Shown: piece by piece, positions 25,532-32,177 of the stretch
Layout of the letters: each line of letters opens with the position of its first letter
Position numbering within the stretch: position 1 is the first letter of the stretch
Assembly (NCBI GenBank): GCA_902477915.1
Contig: CABSJA010000017.1
Span: 1-38,716 of the forward strand
Reading direction: 5' to 3'
DNA length: 38,716 bases
From: an uncultured Veillonella sp.
Lineage (GTDB): Bacteria > Bacillota > Negativicutes > Veillonellales > Veillonellaceae
Notes under the pieces: generated by a model
Seen by the model: only the letters and a program-made list of their open reading frames with translations
Told to the model about the DNA's origin: nothing
Databases searched by the model: none
Translations under genes and position numbers: made by a program

Positions 25532-26992
25532 ATGGAAGCAATGCTCAACGATGCTATATCCACCATAAATGGCTATTTATGGAGCTATTTCATCATCTTT
25601 ATCCTCATCGGCGCAGGTCTCTTCTTTACGATGACAACGAATTTTGTACAAATTCGGATGATCAAAGAAATGATTCGTCTTGTAATCAGTGGTGCTGGTA
25701 GTTCTACTGAAAAAAATCACGTGTCCTCATTCCAAGCATTCTGTGTTAGTACCGCATCCCGTGTTGGGGTTGGTAACATCGCAGGTATCGCCATTGCCGT
25801 TGTTCTCGGCGGTCCTGGTGCGGTCTTCTGGATGTGGGTTATTGCACTCATCGGTGCTGCTACAGGTTTTATCGAATCTACATTGGCGCAAATCTACAAG
25901 GAACCTGTTGCTAAAGGTGGCTTTTACGGTGGTCCAGCTTACTACATTCGCTATGGTTTAAACAACAAAGCATTATCTGTTTTGTTCGCCATTTTAATTA
26001 GTATTACATATGGTTGGATTTACAACTCTGTACAAGCTAACACATTGGCTGCATCTCTCCAAGTATTCAACTTCGATGTATCCTATACTGGCGCTGTAGT
26101 AGCAATTCTTCTTGGCATTATCATTTTCGGTGGCATTAGCCGCGTTGCTAAAGCATCTGAAATCATCGTTCCAATCATGGCGGTTCTATACATCGCTACT
26201 GCATTATTCGTAGTAATTATGAATATTACTCAATTCCCACATGTAATCTACACTATTTTCTCTTCCGCTTTTGAACCTGTAGCAGCAGGCGGTGGCTTGC
26301 TAGGCGCCACTGTAATGAATGGTATTAAACGCGGTCTATTCTCTAACGAAGCTGGTGAAGGTTCTGTACCTAATGCAGCGGCTACAGCAGCTGTTAACCA
26401 CCCTGTTGAACAAGGTCTTGTACAAGCATTCGGCGTATTCCTTGATACATTTATCATTTGTACCGCTTCTGCTTTCATCGTACTCGTCGTTGGCGACTAT
26501 AGCACAACAGGCTTAACTGGTGTAGCTCTAGTGCAACATAACCTTGAACAACAACTCGGTTCTTGGGCACCTACAGCGGTAGCAATCTTTATCGTAATGT
26601 TCTCCTTCAGTTCCTTAATTGGTAACTATTACTACGGTGAAATTAATATCAGCCACTTAACAGATAAGAGATTCTATCTTCATTTGTTCCGTATCGGTGT
26701 AATTATCATGACATTCGTAGGCTCTATTGCCTCCCTTGATTTAGTATGGAATTTAGCCGATTTATTCATGGCTTTCTTAGTATTAACTAATATTAGTTCC
26801 ATCGTACGTATGGGTCGTACTGCAGGTCTTGCTCTTGAAGACTATATTAAACAACGCAAGGCAGGCATCGAAACACCTGTATTTAACCGTTCTGTTCTTA
26901 ATCATACATACGGTATCGTATGGTGGGGTGACGGTCAAACTACAGACTCTTCTGTACCTCCTACTCCAGTGGAAGATACAGTGGAAAAATAA
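25532..26992 (+). CDS. Sodium:alanine (or glycine) symporter, AGCS family
   Basis: A 486-residue transporter with about ten to eleven membrane helices. The AGCS signature is seen as STASRVGVGNIAGIAIAV near residue 75. Other family segments are GGFYGGPAYYIRYGL, RGLFSNEAGEGSVPNAAA and the C-terminal NLADLFMAFL. It imports alanine or glycine with Na+ across the inner membrane. The last 30 residues are a polar tail. It is a single gene between two terminators; glutamate dehydrogenase follows, so both may serve amino-acid nitrogen use. Confidence 0.93.
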   Translation: MEAMLNDAISTINGYLWSYFIIFILIGAGLFFTMTTNFVQIRMIKEMIRLVISGAGSSTEKNHVSSFQAFCVSTASRVGVGNIAGIAIAVVLGGPGAVFWMWVIALIGAATGFIESTLAQIYKEPVAKGGFYGGPAYYIRYGLNNKALSVLFAILISITYGWIYNSVQANTLAASLQVFNFDVSYTGAVVAILLGIIIFGGISRVAKASEIIVPIMAVLYIATALFVVIMNITQFPHVIYTIFSSAFEPVAAGGGLLGATVMNGIKRGLFSNEAGEGSVPNAAATAAVNHPVEQGLVQAFGVFLDTFIICTASAFIVLVVGDYSTTGLTGVALVQHNLEQQLGSWAPTAVAIFIVMFSFSSLIGNYYYGEINISHLTDKRFYLHLFRIGVIIMTFVGSIASLDLVWNLADLFMAFLVLTNISSIVRMGRTAGLALEDYIKQRKAGIETPVFNRSVLNHTYGIVWWGDGQTTDSSVPPTPVEDTVEK

Positions 26993-27007
26993 AATATATT
27001 CTCTTAT

Positions 27008-27045
27008 GAGACCGGTGAAAGTATCTTTCACCGGTCTCTTTTTAT
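27008..27045 (+). terminator. Terminator after the alanine symporter gene
   Basis: GAGACCGGTGAAA (27008-27020) pairs perfectly with 27026-27038 around five bases, followed by TTTTTATTTTTT. Confidence 0.93.
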
Positions 27046-27127
27046 TTTTTGTAAAAGTATCCATTTATACTGTAAAAACTACAATTTATATCTAACTCTT
27101 CGAGTGACTATTATCACAGTAAACATC

Positions 27128-27172
27128 TATATTCTATACACTTTTTGAACATTAAAAACTATAGAATATATT
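27128..27172 (+). promoter_or_regulatory. gdhA promoter overlapped by an 11-bp inverted repeat
   Basis: TATATTCTATA (27128-27138) and TATAGAATATA (27160-27170) are perfect inverted repeats 21 bases apart. A promoter-like TTGAAC (27145-27150), 16-base spacer and TATATT (27167-27172) lies between and over them. The right arm covers the -10, so the arms may be operators. Confidence 0.45.
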
Positions 27173-27272
27173 TATAAAATTAGAAAGGGTATTCTGTATA
27201 CAATGTCGAATACTTCAGTATGTGTAAAATTAGCAAGACTTCATTTAATCTTATATACAGGAGGTCATTATT

Positions 27273-28529
27273 ATGAGCGGTTATAATCCTTATGAAAACA
27301 TGCTAAATACATTAGATGTAGCAGCCGAAAAGCTCGGCTATACTCGTAGTGAATACGAAGTATTACGCCATCCTGAACGGGAACTAAAAGTAGCTGTACC
27401 ACTTCAACTAGATAATGGTGAAGTTCGCGTATACGAAGGCTATCGTTGCCAACACTCCACATTGCGTGGTAGTGCTAAAGGCGGTCTCCGCTTCCATCCA
27501 GACTCCGATGAAAACGAAGTTCGTGCATTGGCTGCTTGGATGACTATTAAAAATGCTATTGCTAACATCCCTTACGGCGGTGGTAAAGGCGGTATCAAAG
27601 TTGATCCTAAAACTTTGAATCCTCGCGAATTAGAACGCTTAACTCGTAACTTTGTACGTCGTATTGCGCCAATCATTGGTGTTAATACTGACGTTCCAGC
27701 TCCAGACGTAAATACAAACTCTCAAATCATGAGCTGGATCGCTGACGAATACAGCACATTAAAAGGTGAATGGAGCCCTGGTATCGTTACTGGTAAACCT
27801 ATCGAAGTAGGCGGTTCCTTAGGTCGTAACGAAGCGACTGGCCGCGGCTGTCTCATCGCATTGCAAAGCTATCTCGCTAAGAAAAACTTAGATATCAAAA
27901 ACCTTACTGTAGCAGTTCAAGGCTTCGGTAACGTAGGTTCCGTAGGTGCTCGTCTCATTGCACAAGCAGGCGCTAAAGTTGTTGCTATTGGCGATGTAAG
28001 CGTTAACATCTACAACCCTAACGGTCTTGATGTTGAAAAAGCATACGAATATGCTAACTCTCATGGTCGTTCCCTTGAAGGTTACAGCGAACCAGGCATG
28101 ACTACAATTGGTGCCCAAGAATTATTGGCTCAACCAGTTGATGTATTGTACATGGCAGCTCTTGAAAACCAATTGAACAAAGACAACATGGAAAACATCC
28201 AAGCTAAAATCATCTTGGAAGGTGCTAACGGCCCTACTACTAATGATGCAGATAAATACTTCTATGAAAAAGGTATCGACATCATCCCTGACGTTCTTGC
28301 GAACGGCGGCGGTGTAGTTGTATCTTACTATGAATGGGTACAAAACAAAGCAAGCTTCTACTGGACTGAAGAAGAAGTTAATGAACGGTTAACTAAGAAT
28401 ATGCAAAATAGCTTTGAAGCAGTTTGGGAAATGCAACATAAATACAATGTACCACCTCGTCAAGCAGCGTACATGGTTGCCCTTGAACGCCTCGTAGTAG
28501 AAACTAAATGGCGCGGTTATAACTGCTAA
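27273..28529 (+). CDS. gdhA: Glutamate dehydrogenase (Glu/Leu/Phe/Val dehydrogenase family)
   Basis: A 418-residue enzyme of the hexameric 410-420 residue class. Substrate-binding KGGLRFHPD, the catalytic-lysine segment IPYGGGKGGIKVDP, VPAPDVNTNSQIMSW, and the nucleotide fold AVQGFGNVGSVGARL are seen. The C-terminal DVLANGGGVVVSYYEWVQN is typical. It interconverts glutamate with 2-oxoglutarate and ammonia; I cannot decide between NAD and NADP. AGGAGG precedes the ATG, and the leader is about 95 bases with an inverted-repeat-flanked promoter. It stands as a single gene. Confidence 0.95.
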   Translation: MSGYNPYENMLNTLDVAAEKLGYTRSEYEVLRHPERELKVAVPLQLDNGEVRVYEGYRCQHSTLRGSAKGGLRFHPDSDENEVRALAAWMTIKNAIANIPYGGGKGGIKVDPKTLNPRELERLTRNFVRRIAPIIGVNTDVPAPDVNTNSQIMSWIADEYSTLKGEWSPGIVTGKPIEVGGSLGRNEATGRGCLIALQSYLAKKNLDIKNLTVAVQGFGNVGSVGARLIAQAGAKVVAIGDVSVNIYNPNGLDVEKAYEYANSHGRSLEGYSEPGMTTIGAQELLAQPVDVLYMAALENQLNKDNMENIQAKIILEGANGPTTNDADKYFYEKGIDIIPDVLANGGGVVVSYYEWVQNKASFYWTEEEVNERLTKNMQNSFEAVWEMQHKYNVPPRQAAYMVALERLVVETKWRGYNC

Positions 28530-28560
28530 TTCTTTCAACCTCCATAACATTTAGCCATAA

Positions 28561-28594
28561 AAAAGGCGTAAGCTCATTTGAGCTTACGCCTTTT
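28561..28594. terminator. Bidirectional terminator between gdhA and queT
   Basis: AAAAGGCGTAAGCTCA (28561-28576) is the exact complement of 28579-28594, with an A tract on one side and a T tract on the other. Confidence 0.93.
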
Positions 28595-28616
28595 TGTTTG
28601 TTAACTTTGTTTAGTT

Positions 28617-29108
28617 TTACTTGAAAGCACCTAAAATAGCTGCCATGCTAGGACGGCTGATCAAAGCTTTCACTAAAACAGAACCAAGAACGGCTGGAAT
28701 TGTTTGACCTACGATGAGATTCAATACCAATGGCCAGTATGGAAGGCCTAGTAATGGGCTGAGCCATAATGGTACACATAGGGCTGGCACAAAGATGATT
28801 GGCAAAATTGCCCACCAAGCACTGAGGCCCATCTTGCGCATACAAACGATAATACCTGTTGTTAAAATACCAACGCCAAAGCCACCTACCATATCGAGGA
28901 TACCAAGGCCCCCGAATAGGAAGTTAGAAATGAGGTTGCCAATCCCCATGGGAATCACCAAGAACGGAAAGGCATAAGCAAGTGCATATAATGATGTTGC
29001 TATACGAATTTGATACGCCCCGAAGGAAACGCTTTGCGTTAAATAGAGTACAACGATGTACAATGCCACAACCATGGCAGAAATAGTCAATTTACGTGTA
29101 GTAATCAT
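28617..29108 (-). CDS. queT: Queuosine-precursor transporter QueT (ECF S component family)
   Basis: A 163-residue protein with five to six hydrophobic helices. It matches the QueT family: KLTISAMVVALYIVVLYLTQ, FGAYQIRIATSLYALAYAFP, and PMGIGNLISNFLFGGLGILD. QueT proteins are the substrate-binding component of energy-coupling-factor transporters and import queuine or preQ1-type deazaguanines; the ECF motor genes are not in this window. I chose ATG 29108 with GAGGAGG 8 bases upstream; a GTG three codons earlier abuts that site. Its leader carries a preQ1-like riboswitch and attenuator, which supports the substrate call. It ends at a shared terminator. Confidence 0.9.
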   Translation of the reverse strand: MITTRKLTISAMVVALYIVVLYLTQSVSFGAYQIRIATSLYALAYAFPFLVIPMGIGNLISNFLFGGLGILDMVGGFGVGILTTGIIVCMRKMGLSAWWAILPIIFVPALCVPLWLSPLLGLPYWPLVLNLIVGQTIPAVLGSVLVKALISRPSMAAILGAFK

Positions 29109-29127
29109 AACACTCACCTCCTCAAAT

Positions 29128-29154
29128 AAAAAAGCATGGCAAAACTACCATGCT
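29128..29154 (-). terminator. Attenuator terminator in the queT leader
   Basis: On the minus strand AGCATGG (29148-29154) pairs with CCATGCT (29133-29139), followed by six T, directly ahead of the queT ribosome site. Its 5' arm and loop hold GTAGTTTTG (29140-29148), complementary to the aptamer tail. Confidence 0.88.
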
Positions 29155-29172
29155 ATAAATGCTTATGAATTT

Positions 29173-29213
29173 CCGTAGTTTTGTTTAGAGACAGGATGGT
29201 TTCAAACTGTCTT
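29173..29213 (-). ncRNA. preQ1-class (type I-like) riboswitch aptamer upstream of queT
   Basis: In the minus-strand leader, AGACAG (29207-29212) pairs with CTGTCT (29189-29194) around a 12-base loop containing AACC. An A-rich tail follows, CTAAACAAAACTACGG (29173-29188). Small hairpin plus AACAAAAC..GG tail is the layout of preQ1-I aptamers. CAAAACTAC of the tail is perfectly complementary, over nine bases, to GTAGTTTTG in the attenuator. Free RNA can therefore form an antiterminator, and ligand capture of the tail would release the terminator. The loop-tail pseudoknot pairs are not clean, so the class is a strong guess, not a proof. Confidence 0.68.
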
Positions 29214-29229
29214 ATTTAGTTGTGCCCTT

Positions 29230-29258
29230 ATAATATCATATATTTTCGATATTCACAA
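29230..29258 (-). promoter_or_regulatory. queT promoter
   Basis: On the minus strand TTGTGA (29253-29258), a 17-base spacer and TATTAT (29230-29235) preceded by TGA (extended -10). Transcription would start about ten bases before the aptamer. Confidence 0.72.
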
Positions 29259-29270
29259 GTTATGGAAAGA

Positions 29271-29481
29271 TTAAAGCGGCTTGTTACAGTAACGACTATT
29301 GTTGTGTTGTTGGCAAGGACGGGGTGTCAGAAAATACCTTTCCTCATCGCTCCACTGGCGAACCGGTCATCGGCCTAGGGCCTCGACCTGCCAAAGTCGC
29401 TCTTTGAAAAGGTATTTTCTTCCACTGCGAATTTAACAAATCAACATTACAGATACATAGTGACGTAAAAGGCCGCTTTAA
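29271..29481. repeat. 211-bp self-complementary element (MITE-like or structured RNA)
   Basis: The ends TTAAAGCGGC (29271-29280) and GCCGCTTTAA (29472-29481) are perfect inverted repeats. The match continues inward with small gaps to ACTAT, about 25 bases in all. Inside, AGAAAATACCTTT (29329-29341) pairs perfectly with 29408-29420. The centre folds on GGCC (29372-29375) and GGCC (29379-29382), with GGTC/GACC and TGGC/GCCA around it. The inside is much more GC-rich than the surroundings. No reading frame, terminator tract or clear target duplication is seen. A small mobile repeat or a rod-like RNA are both possible. Confidence 0.6.
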
Positions 29482-29511
29482 CTCAGCCTCCTCCACATGA
29501 TAAATAATATA

Positions 29512-29519
29512 AAATATAT
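29512..29519. repeat. Target-site duplication, left copy
   Basis: AAATATAT directly left of the transposon; an identical copy is at 31244-31251. Eight bases is the usual duplication for IS1595-family elements. Confidence 0.92.
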
Positions 29520-29542
29520 GGCTCTGTCACAACAAATGGTTG
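29520..29542 (+). repeat. Left terminal inverted repeat of the transposon
   Basis: Begins GGCTCTGTCACAACAAATGG; matches the reverse complement of 31221-31243 at 20 of 23 positions. Its inner end supplies the -35 (TTGATT) of the transposase promoter. Confidence 0.93.
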
Positions 29543-29567
29543 ATTTTGACGAGAAATAGCGTATAAT
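29540..29567 (+). promoter_or_regulatory. Transposase promoter
   Basis: TTGATT (29540-29545), a 16-base spacer and TATAAT (29562-29567). The -35 overlaps the inverted repeat, so transposase bound to the end could repress its own gene. Confidence 0.6.
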
Positions 29568-29606
29568 AATAGTAAGAAACAGTACCACCGAAGGAGGTAA
29601 TTGGAT

Positions 29607-30644
29607 ATGCCTACTATCAAAGACGCATTAGATATTATCGGTAAGTTGACTGTCGCAGAGCAGGAAAGCCTTAAAACAATGCTTTTAAGTCCTGCCTTTG
29701 TAAAGTCTTTGAATATTGAAGATTTCGTAGCAAAGGAACGCTTTGCAAATGGTCGTGTATGCCCTCTTTGTGGCTGTATCCATGTGGTTCGCAATGGTCA
29801 TCGTAAAGATGGCACACAGCGATATGTATGTAAGGATTGTGGCAAGTCCTTCGTGATTGCTACGAACTCCATTGTGTCTGGTACAAGAAAAGACTTGTCC
29901 GTGTGGGAGCAGTACATTGATTGTATGATGAATGGCTTATCCATTCGTAAGACTGCTGTTGCTTGTGGGATTCACAGAAACACCGCATTCCTTTGGAGAC
30001 ACAAGATTTTGGATGCACTTCAGAATATGGCAGACGATGTTACCCTTGACGGCATTATTGAGGCTGACGAAACTTTTTTCGCCATCTCGTACAAGGGCAA
30101 TCATAGCAAGAGTAAGACATTTGCTATGCCACGCAAGGCTCATAAGCGTGGTCATTCTACACATATCAGAGGCTTGTCCCAAGAAAAGGTATGTGTTCCT
30201 TGTGCGGTTAATAGGAATGGCTTGTCTATCTCCAAGATTACGAATACTGGTAGAGTTTCTACAAGAGATTTACATCATATTTATGATGGTAGGATTAAGA
30301 CCAATTCCACTCTTGTTACGGACAAGATGAACTCCTATGTGAGATTTACAAATGCCAATGGCATTGACCTTGTGCAGTTAAAGACTGGCAAAGCCAAGAA
30401 AGGCATTTATAATATCCAACATATCAATAGCTACCATAGCCAGCTAAAGAGGTTTATGCGTGGCTTTAACGGTGTTTCTACCAAGTATCTGAACAACTAT
30501 CTTGTGTGGAATAACCTTGTAAATTACGCCAAAGAAAGCGACATGGAGAAAAGGAACATCTTCTTAACTTTCGTTTTGGCAACATTGAAAACTGCTAAAT
30601 GCAGAGATTTATCAAACAGACCAGCAGTTCCTCTGGTCGCCTAA
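29607..30644 (+). CDS. IS1595-family (ISXO2-like) transposase
   Basis: A 345-residue protein. Residues about 50-85 form a zinc ribbon (CPLCGCIHVVRNGH and YVCKDCGKSF). A helix-turn-helix-like stretch follows (GLSIRKTAVACGIHRNTAFLWRH). The DDE-type catalytic core has Asp in IIEADETFF and Asp in LVTDKMNSY. The HINSYHSQLKRFMRGFNGVS segment with LNNYLVWNNL is typical of the ISXO2 group. Length is normal, with no frameshift. I use ATG 29607, nine bases after AAGGAGG; a TTG two codons earlier is too close to that site. It moves the element in which it lies. Confidence 0.93.
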   Translation: MPTIKDALDIIGKLTVAEQESLKTMLLSPAFVKSLNIEDFVAKERFANGRVCPLCGCIHVVRNGHRKDGTQRYVCKDCGKSFVIATNSIVSGTRKDLSVWEQYIDCMMNGLSIRKTAVACGIHRNTAFLWRHKILDALQNMADDVTLDGIIEADETFFAISYKGNHSKSKTFAMPRKAHKRGHSTHIRGLSQEKVCVPCAVNRNGLSISKITNTGRVSTRDLHHIYDGRIKTNSTLVTDKMNSYVRFTNANGIDLVQLKTGKAKKGIYNIQHINSYHSQLKRFMRGFNGVSTKYLNNYLVWNNLVNYAKESDMEKRNIFLTFVLATLKTAKCRDLSNRPAVPLVA

Positions 30645-30667
30645 TTAGAATTTGTGGAGATGATAAG

Positions 30668-31162
30668 ATGGTCAATATAACAGATGTAAAACAGATTCTT
30701 CAATTTGCAATAGATGCGGAGATTAAAGTCTTTCTTGATGGTGGCTGGGGTGTAGATGCTCTTCTTGGATATCAGTCAAGAGCCCATAATGATATTGACA
30801 TTTTTGTAGAAAAGAACGATTATCAGAACTTTATAGAAATAATGAAAGCTAATGGCTTTTATGAGATTAAGATGGAATATACAACATTGAACCATACTGT
30901 ATGGGAAGATTTGAAAAACAGAATTATTGATTTGCATTGTTTTGAATATACGGACGAAGGTGAAATTCTTTATGATGGGGATTGTTTTCCGGTAGAAACT
31001 TTTTCGGGTAAAGGAAGAATTGAGGAAATAGAGGTTTCCTGTATTGAACCATATAGTCAAGTAATGTTCCATCTGGGATACGAGTTTGATGAAAATGATG
31101 CACATGATGTGAAGTTATTGTGTGAGACATTTCATATCGAAATTCCAAATGAGTATAGATAA
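30668..31162 (+). CDS. lnu(C): Lincosamide nucleotidyltransferase, Lnu(C) type
   Basis: A 164-residue protein, the length of Lnu(C). The nucleotidyltransferase core is seen as FLDGGWGVDALLGYQSRAHN followed by DIDIFVEK, with the two metal-binding Asp of the G-W-G-V-D...D-I-D pattern. DLHCFEYTDEGEI is also family-like. Enzymes of this kind adenylylate lincomycin and clindamycin in the cytoplasm and give lincosamide resistance. GGAG lies 8 bases before the ATG at 30668. The gene lies 23 bases behind the transposase stop, so it is probably co-transcribed. It is cargo of the element and not native to this chromosome. Confidence 0.92.
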   Translation: MVNITDVKQILQFAIDAEIKVFLDGGWGVDALLGYQSRAHNDIDIFVEKNDYQNFIEIMKANGFYEIKMEYTTLNHTVWEDLKNRIIDLHCFEYTDEGEILYDGDCFPVETFSGKGRIEEIEVSCIEPYSQVMFHLGYEFDENDAHDVKLLCETFHIEIPNEYR

Positions 31163-31179
31163 CTGCAAATAACAGTTTG

Positions 31180-31203
31180 TAGGGGAGTTCTGATACTCCC
31201 CTA
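31180..31203. terminator. Hairpin after lnu(C), possible terminator
   Basis: TAGGGGAGT (31180-31188) pairs perfectly with ACTCCCCTA (31195-31203) around six bases. The plus strand continues with ATAAAAA rather than a T tract, so termination strength is uncertain. Confidence 0.5.
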
Positions 31204-31220
31204 TAAAAATGGCTATTTAT

Positions 31221-31243
31221 CAACTGTTTGTTGTGACATAGCC
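31221..31243 (-). repeat. Right terminal inverted repeat of the transposon
   Basis: Ends TTGTTGTGACATAGCC at 31243; it is the partner of 29520-29542. Confidence 0.93.
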
Positions 31244-31251
31244 AAATATAT
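31244..31251. repeat. Target-site duplication, right copy
   Basis: AAATATAT, identical to 29512-29519. Confidence 0.92.
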
Positions 31252-31419
31252 TACGCATCAAAGCGCCGCAACTAGCCTAAGCCAGTTGAGGTGAGTTAGT
31301 GACGTATAAGTCCGCCTTGAAGCACATATACCTGCTACTCTATTAGAATATATGTAAAGTAGCCGCCTAAAAGGCGACTACTTGTCTAAGCCAGTTTATA
31401 GGTGTTATAGAGTCGAGTG
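31252..31419. other. Repeat-rich intergenic stretch right of the transposon
   Basis: No gene seen. AGTGACGTATAAGTCCGCCTT (about 31300-31317 for its core) resembles the right end of the 211-bp element (AGTGACGTAAAAGGCCGC, 29459-29476). CTAAGCCAGTT occurs twice (about 31274-31284 and 31386-31396), and GTGTTATAGAG is repeated in tandem at 31403-31413 and 31418-31427, the second copy running into the queC stop. A hairpin AAGTAG.CGCC/GGCG.CTACTT (31357-31383) may end queC transcripts. Confidence 0.5.
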
Positions 31420-32109
31420 TTATAGAGCCGGGTCTTCGACGCCGTTTGCGCGGAATGCTTCGGCTCTGTCGATGCAGGTACCGCAGTGTCCGCATGGTTT
31501 GTCGCCACCTTCGTAGCAAGACCATGTTAGGTGGTATGGGACGCCAAGTCGTAAGCCTTCTTTTACGACGTCTGCTTTATTATGGTTAATGAATGGTGCT
31601 TCTAATGAACATTCTTTACCGGATCCTTCGAAGATGGCGTCACCCATGGATTTGTAGAAGTGTTCTGTACAGTCTGGGTATGCGTTGCCCGCCGCATCAT
31701 CGCTATGGGCACCGTAGTAGATATAGCCGCAGTCTAGAGATAAGGCTAAGGAAGCCGCCGCAGATAGGAATAGACCATTTCTAAATGGCACATAGGTGCT
31801 AACCGTACCTTCCCCTTCTGTTTCTTGTTGTTCCTTGTATGAACCTTGAGGTATTGCCTCTGTGGATTGGGTCAATAAAGAGCAATTGCTGAAGGCAAAC
31901 AATTTAGTGACATCCATCGTTTTACCTTCAATTCCATAATAAGCGAGAATGGATGCAGCAGCCTCTAGTTCTTTACTATGTTTTTGACCATATTGAATGG
32001 ATAACGGCACTACATTGTCTTTGCCAAATCTTTCAATAGCTAGCGCTAAACATGTAGTACTATCTACCCCACCGCTGAATAAGACAACAGCCTTTTGTTT
32101 TTGAGCCAT
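31420..32109 (-). CDS. queC: 7-cyano-7-deazaguanine synthase QueC
   Basis: A 229-residue protein of normal length. The PP-loop is AVVLFSGGVDSTTCLALA at the N-terminus. Further conserved parts are PLSIQYGQKHSKEL, TYVPFRNGLFLSAAASLAL, and the C-terminal zinc-binding cysteines in WSCYEGGDKPCGHCGTCIDR. It converts 7-carboxy-7-deazaguanine to preQ0 with ATP and ammonia, in queuosine biosynthesis. queD, queE and queF are not visible in the window. ATG 32109 has AAAGGAG before it; a GTG five codons earlier is unlikely because it overlaps that site. Together with queT, this makes the area a queuosine locus split by a transposon. Confidence 0.95.
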   Translation of the reverse strand: MAQKQKAVVLFSGGVDSTTCLALAIERFGKDNVVPLSIQYGQKHSKELEAAASILAYYGIEGKTMDVTKLFAFSNCSLLTQSTEAIPQGSYKEQQETEGEGTVSTYVPFRNGLFLSAAASLALSLDCGYIYYGAHSDDAAGNAYPDCTEHFYKSMGDAIFEGSGKECSLEAPFINHNKADVVKEGLRLGVPYHLTWSCYEGGDKPCGHCGTCIDRAEAFRANGVEDPAL

Positions 32110-32132
32110 AAGGTCTCCTTTCACCTATTATA

Positions 32133-32158
32133 ACAGCCCCATCCTAAGATGAGGCTGT
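32133..32158 (-). terminator. Hairpin between exonuclease III gene and queC
   Basis: ACAGCC.CATC pairs with GATG.GGCTGT around CTAA. On the minus strand it is followed by TATAATAGG, not a T tract. It may be a weak terminator; the TATAAT (32127-32132) may instead be the queC -10. Confidence 0.4.
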
Positions 32159-32177
32159 AGATTATACTTTCAATATA

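Larger units (their letters stand above)
29520..31243 (+). mobile_element. MTnSag1-like lnu(C) transposon, IS1595 family, complete
   Basis: The element is 1,724 bases long. Its ends are imperfect 23-bp inverted repeats (29520-29542 and 31221-31243, 20 of 23 matching, starting GGCT.TGTCACAACAAA). It is flanked by the 8-bp duplication AAATATAT. It carries a transposase (29607-30644) and a lincosamide nucleotidyltransferase gene (30668-31162), both on the plus strand. The length, content and gene order agree with what I remember of MTnSag1 of Streptococcus agalactiae, a mobilisable element carrying lnu(C). Identity to it was not tested. Both genes and both ends are intact, so it should be recently acquired and possibly active. 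Confidence 0.93.

Noticed and set aside
29125..29215. T-box leader in front of queT
   Set aside because: No T-box sequence (TGGNACCGCG) or specifier stem is seen; the small hairpin and A-rich tail fit a preQ1-type aptamer better.
29271..29481. The 211-bp element as a 6S RNA, tmRNA or RNase P RNA
   Set aside because: A rod-like fold with bulges recalls 6S RNA, but I find no conserved RNase P or tmRNA motifs, no tRNA-like end and no terminator tract. The inverted ends fit a repeat at least as well.
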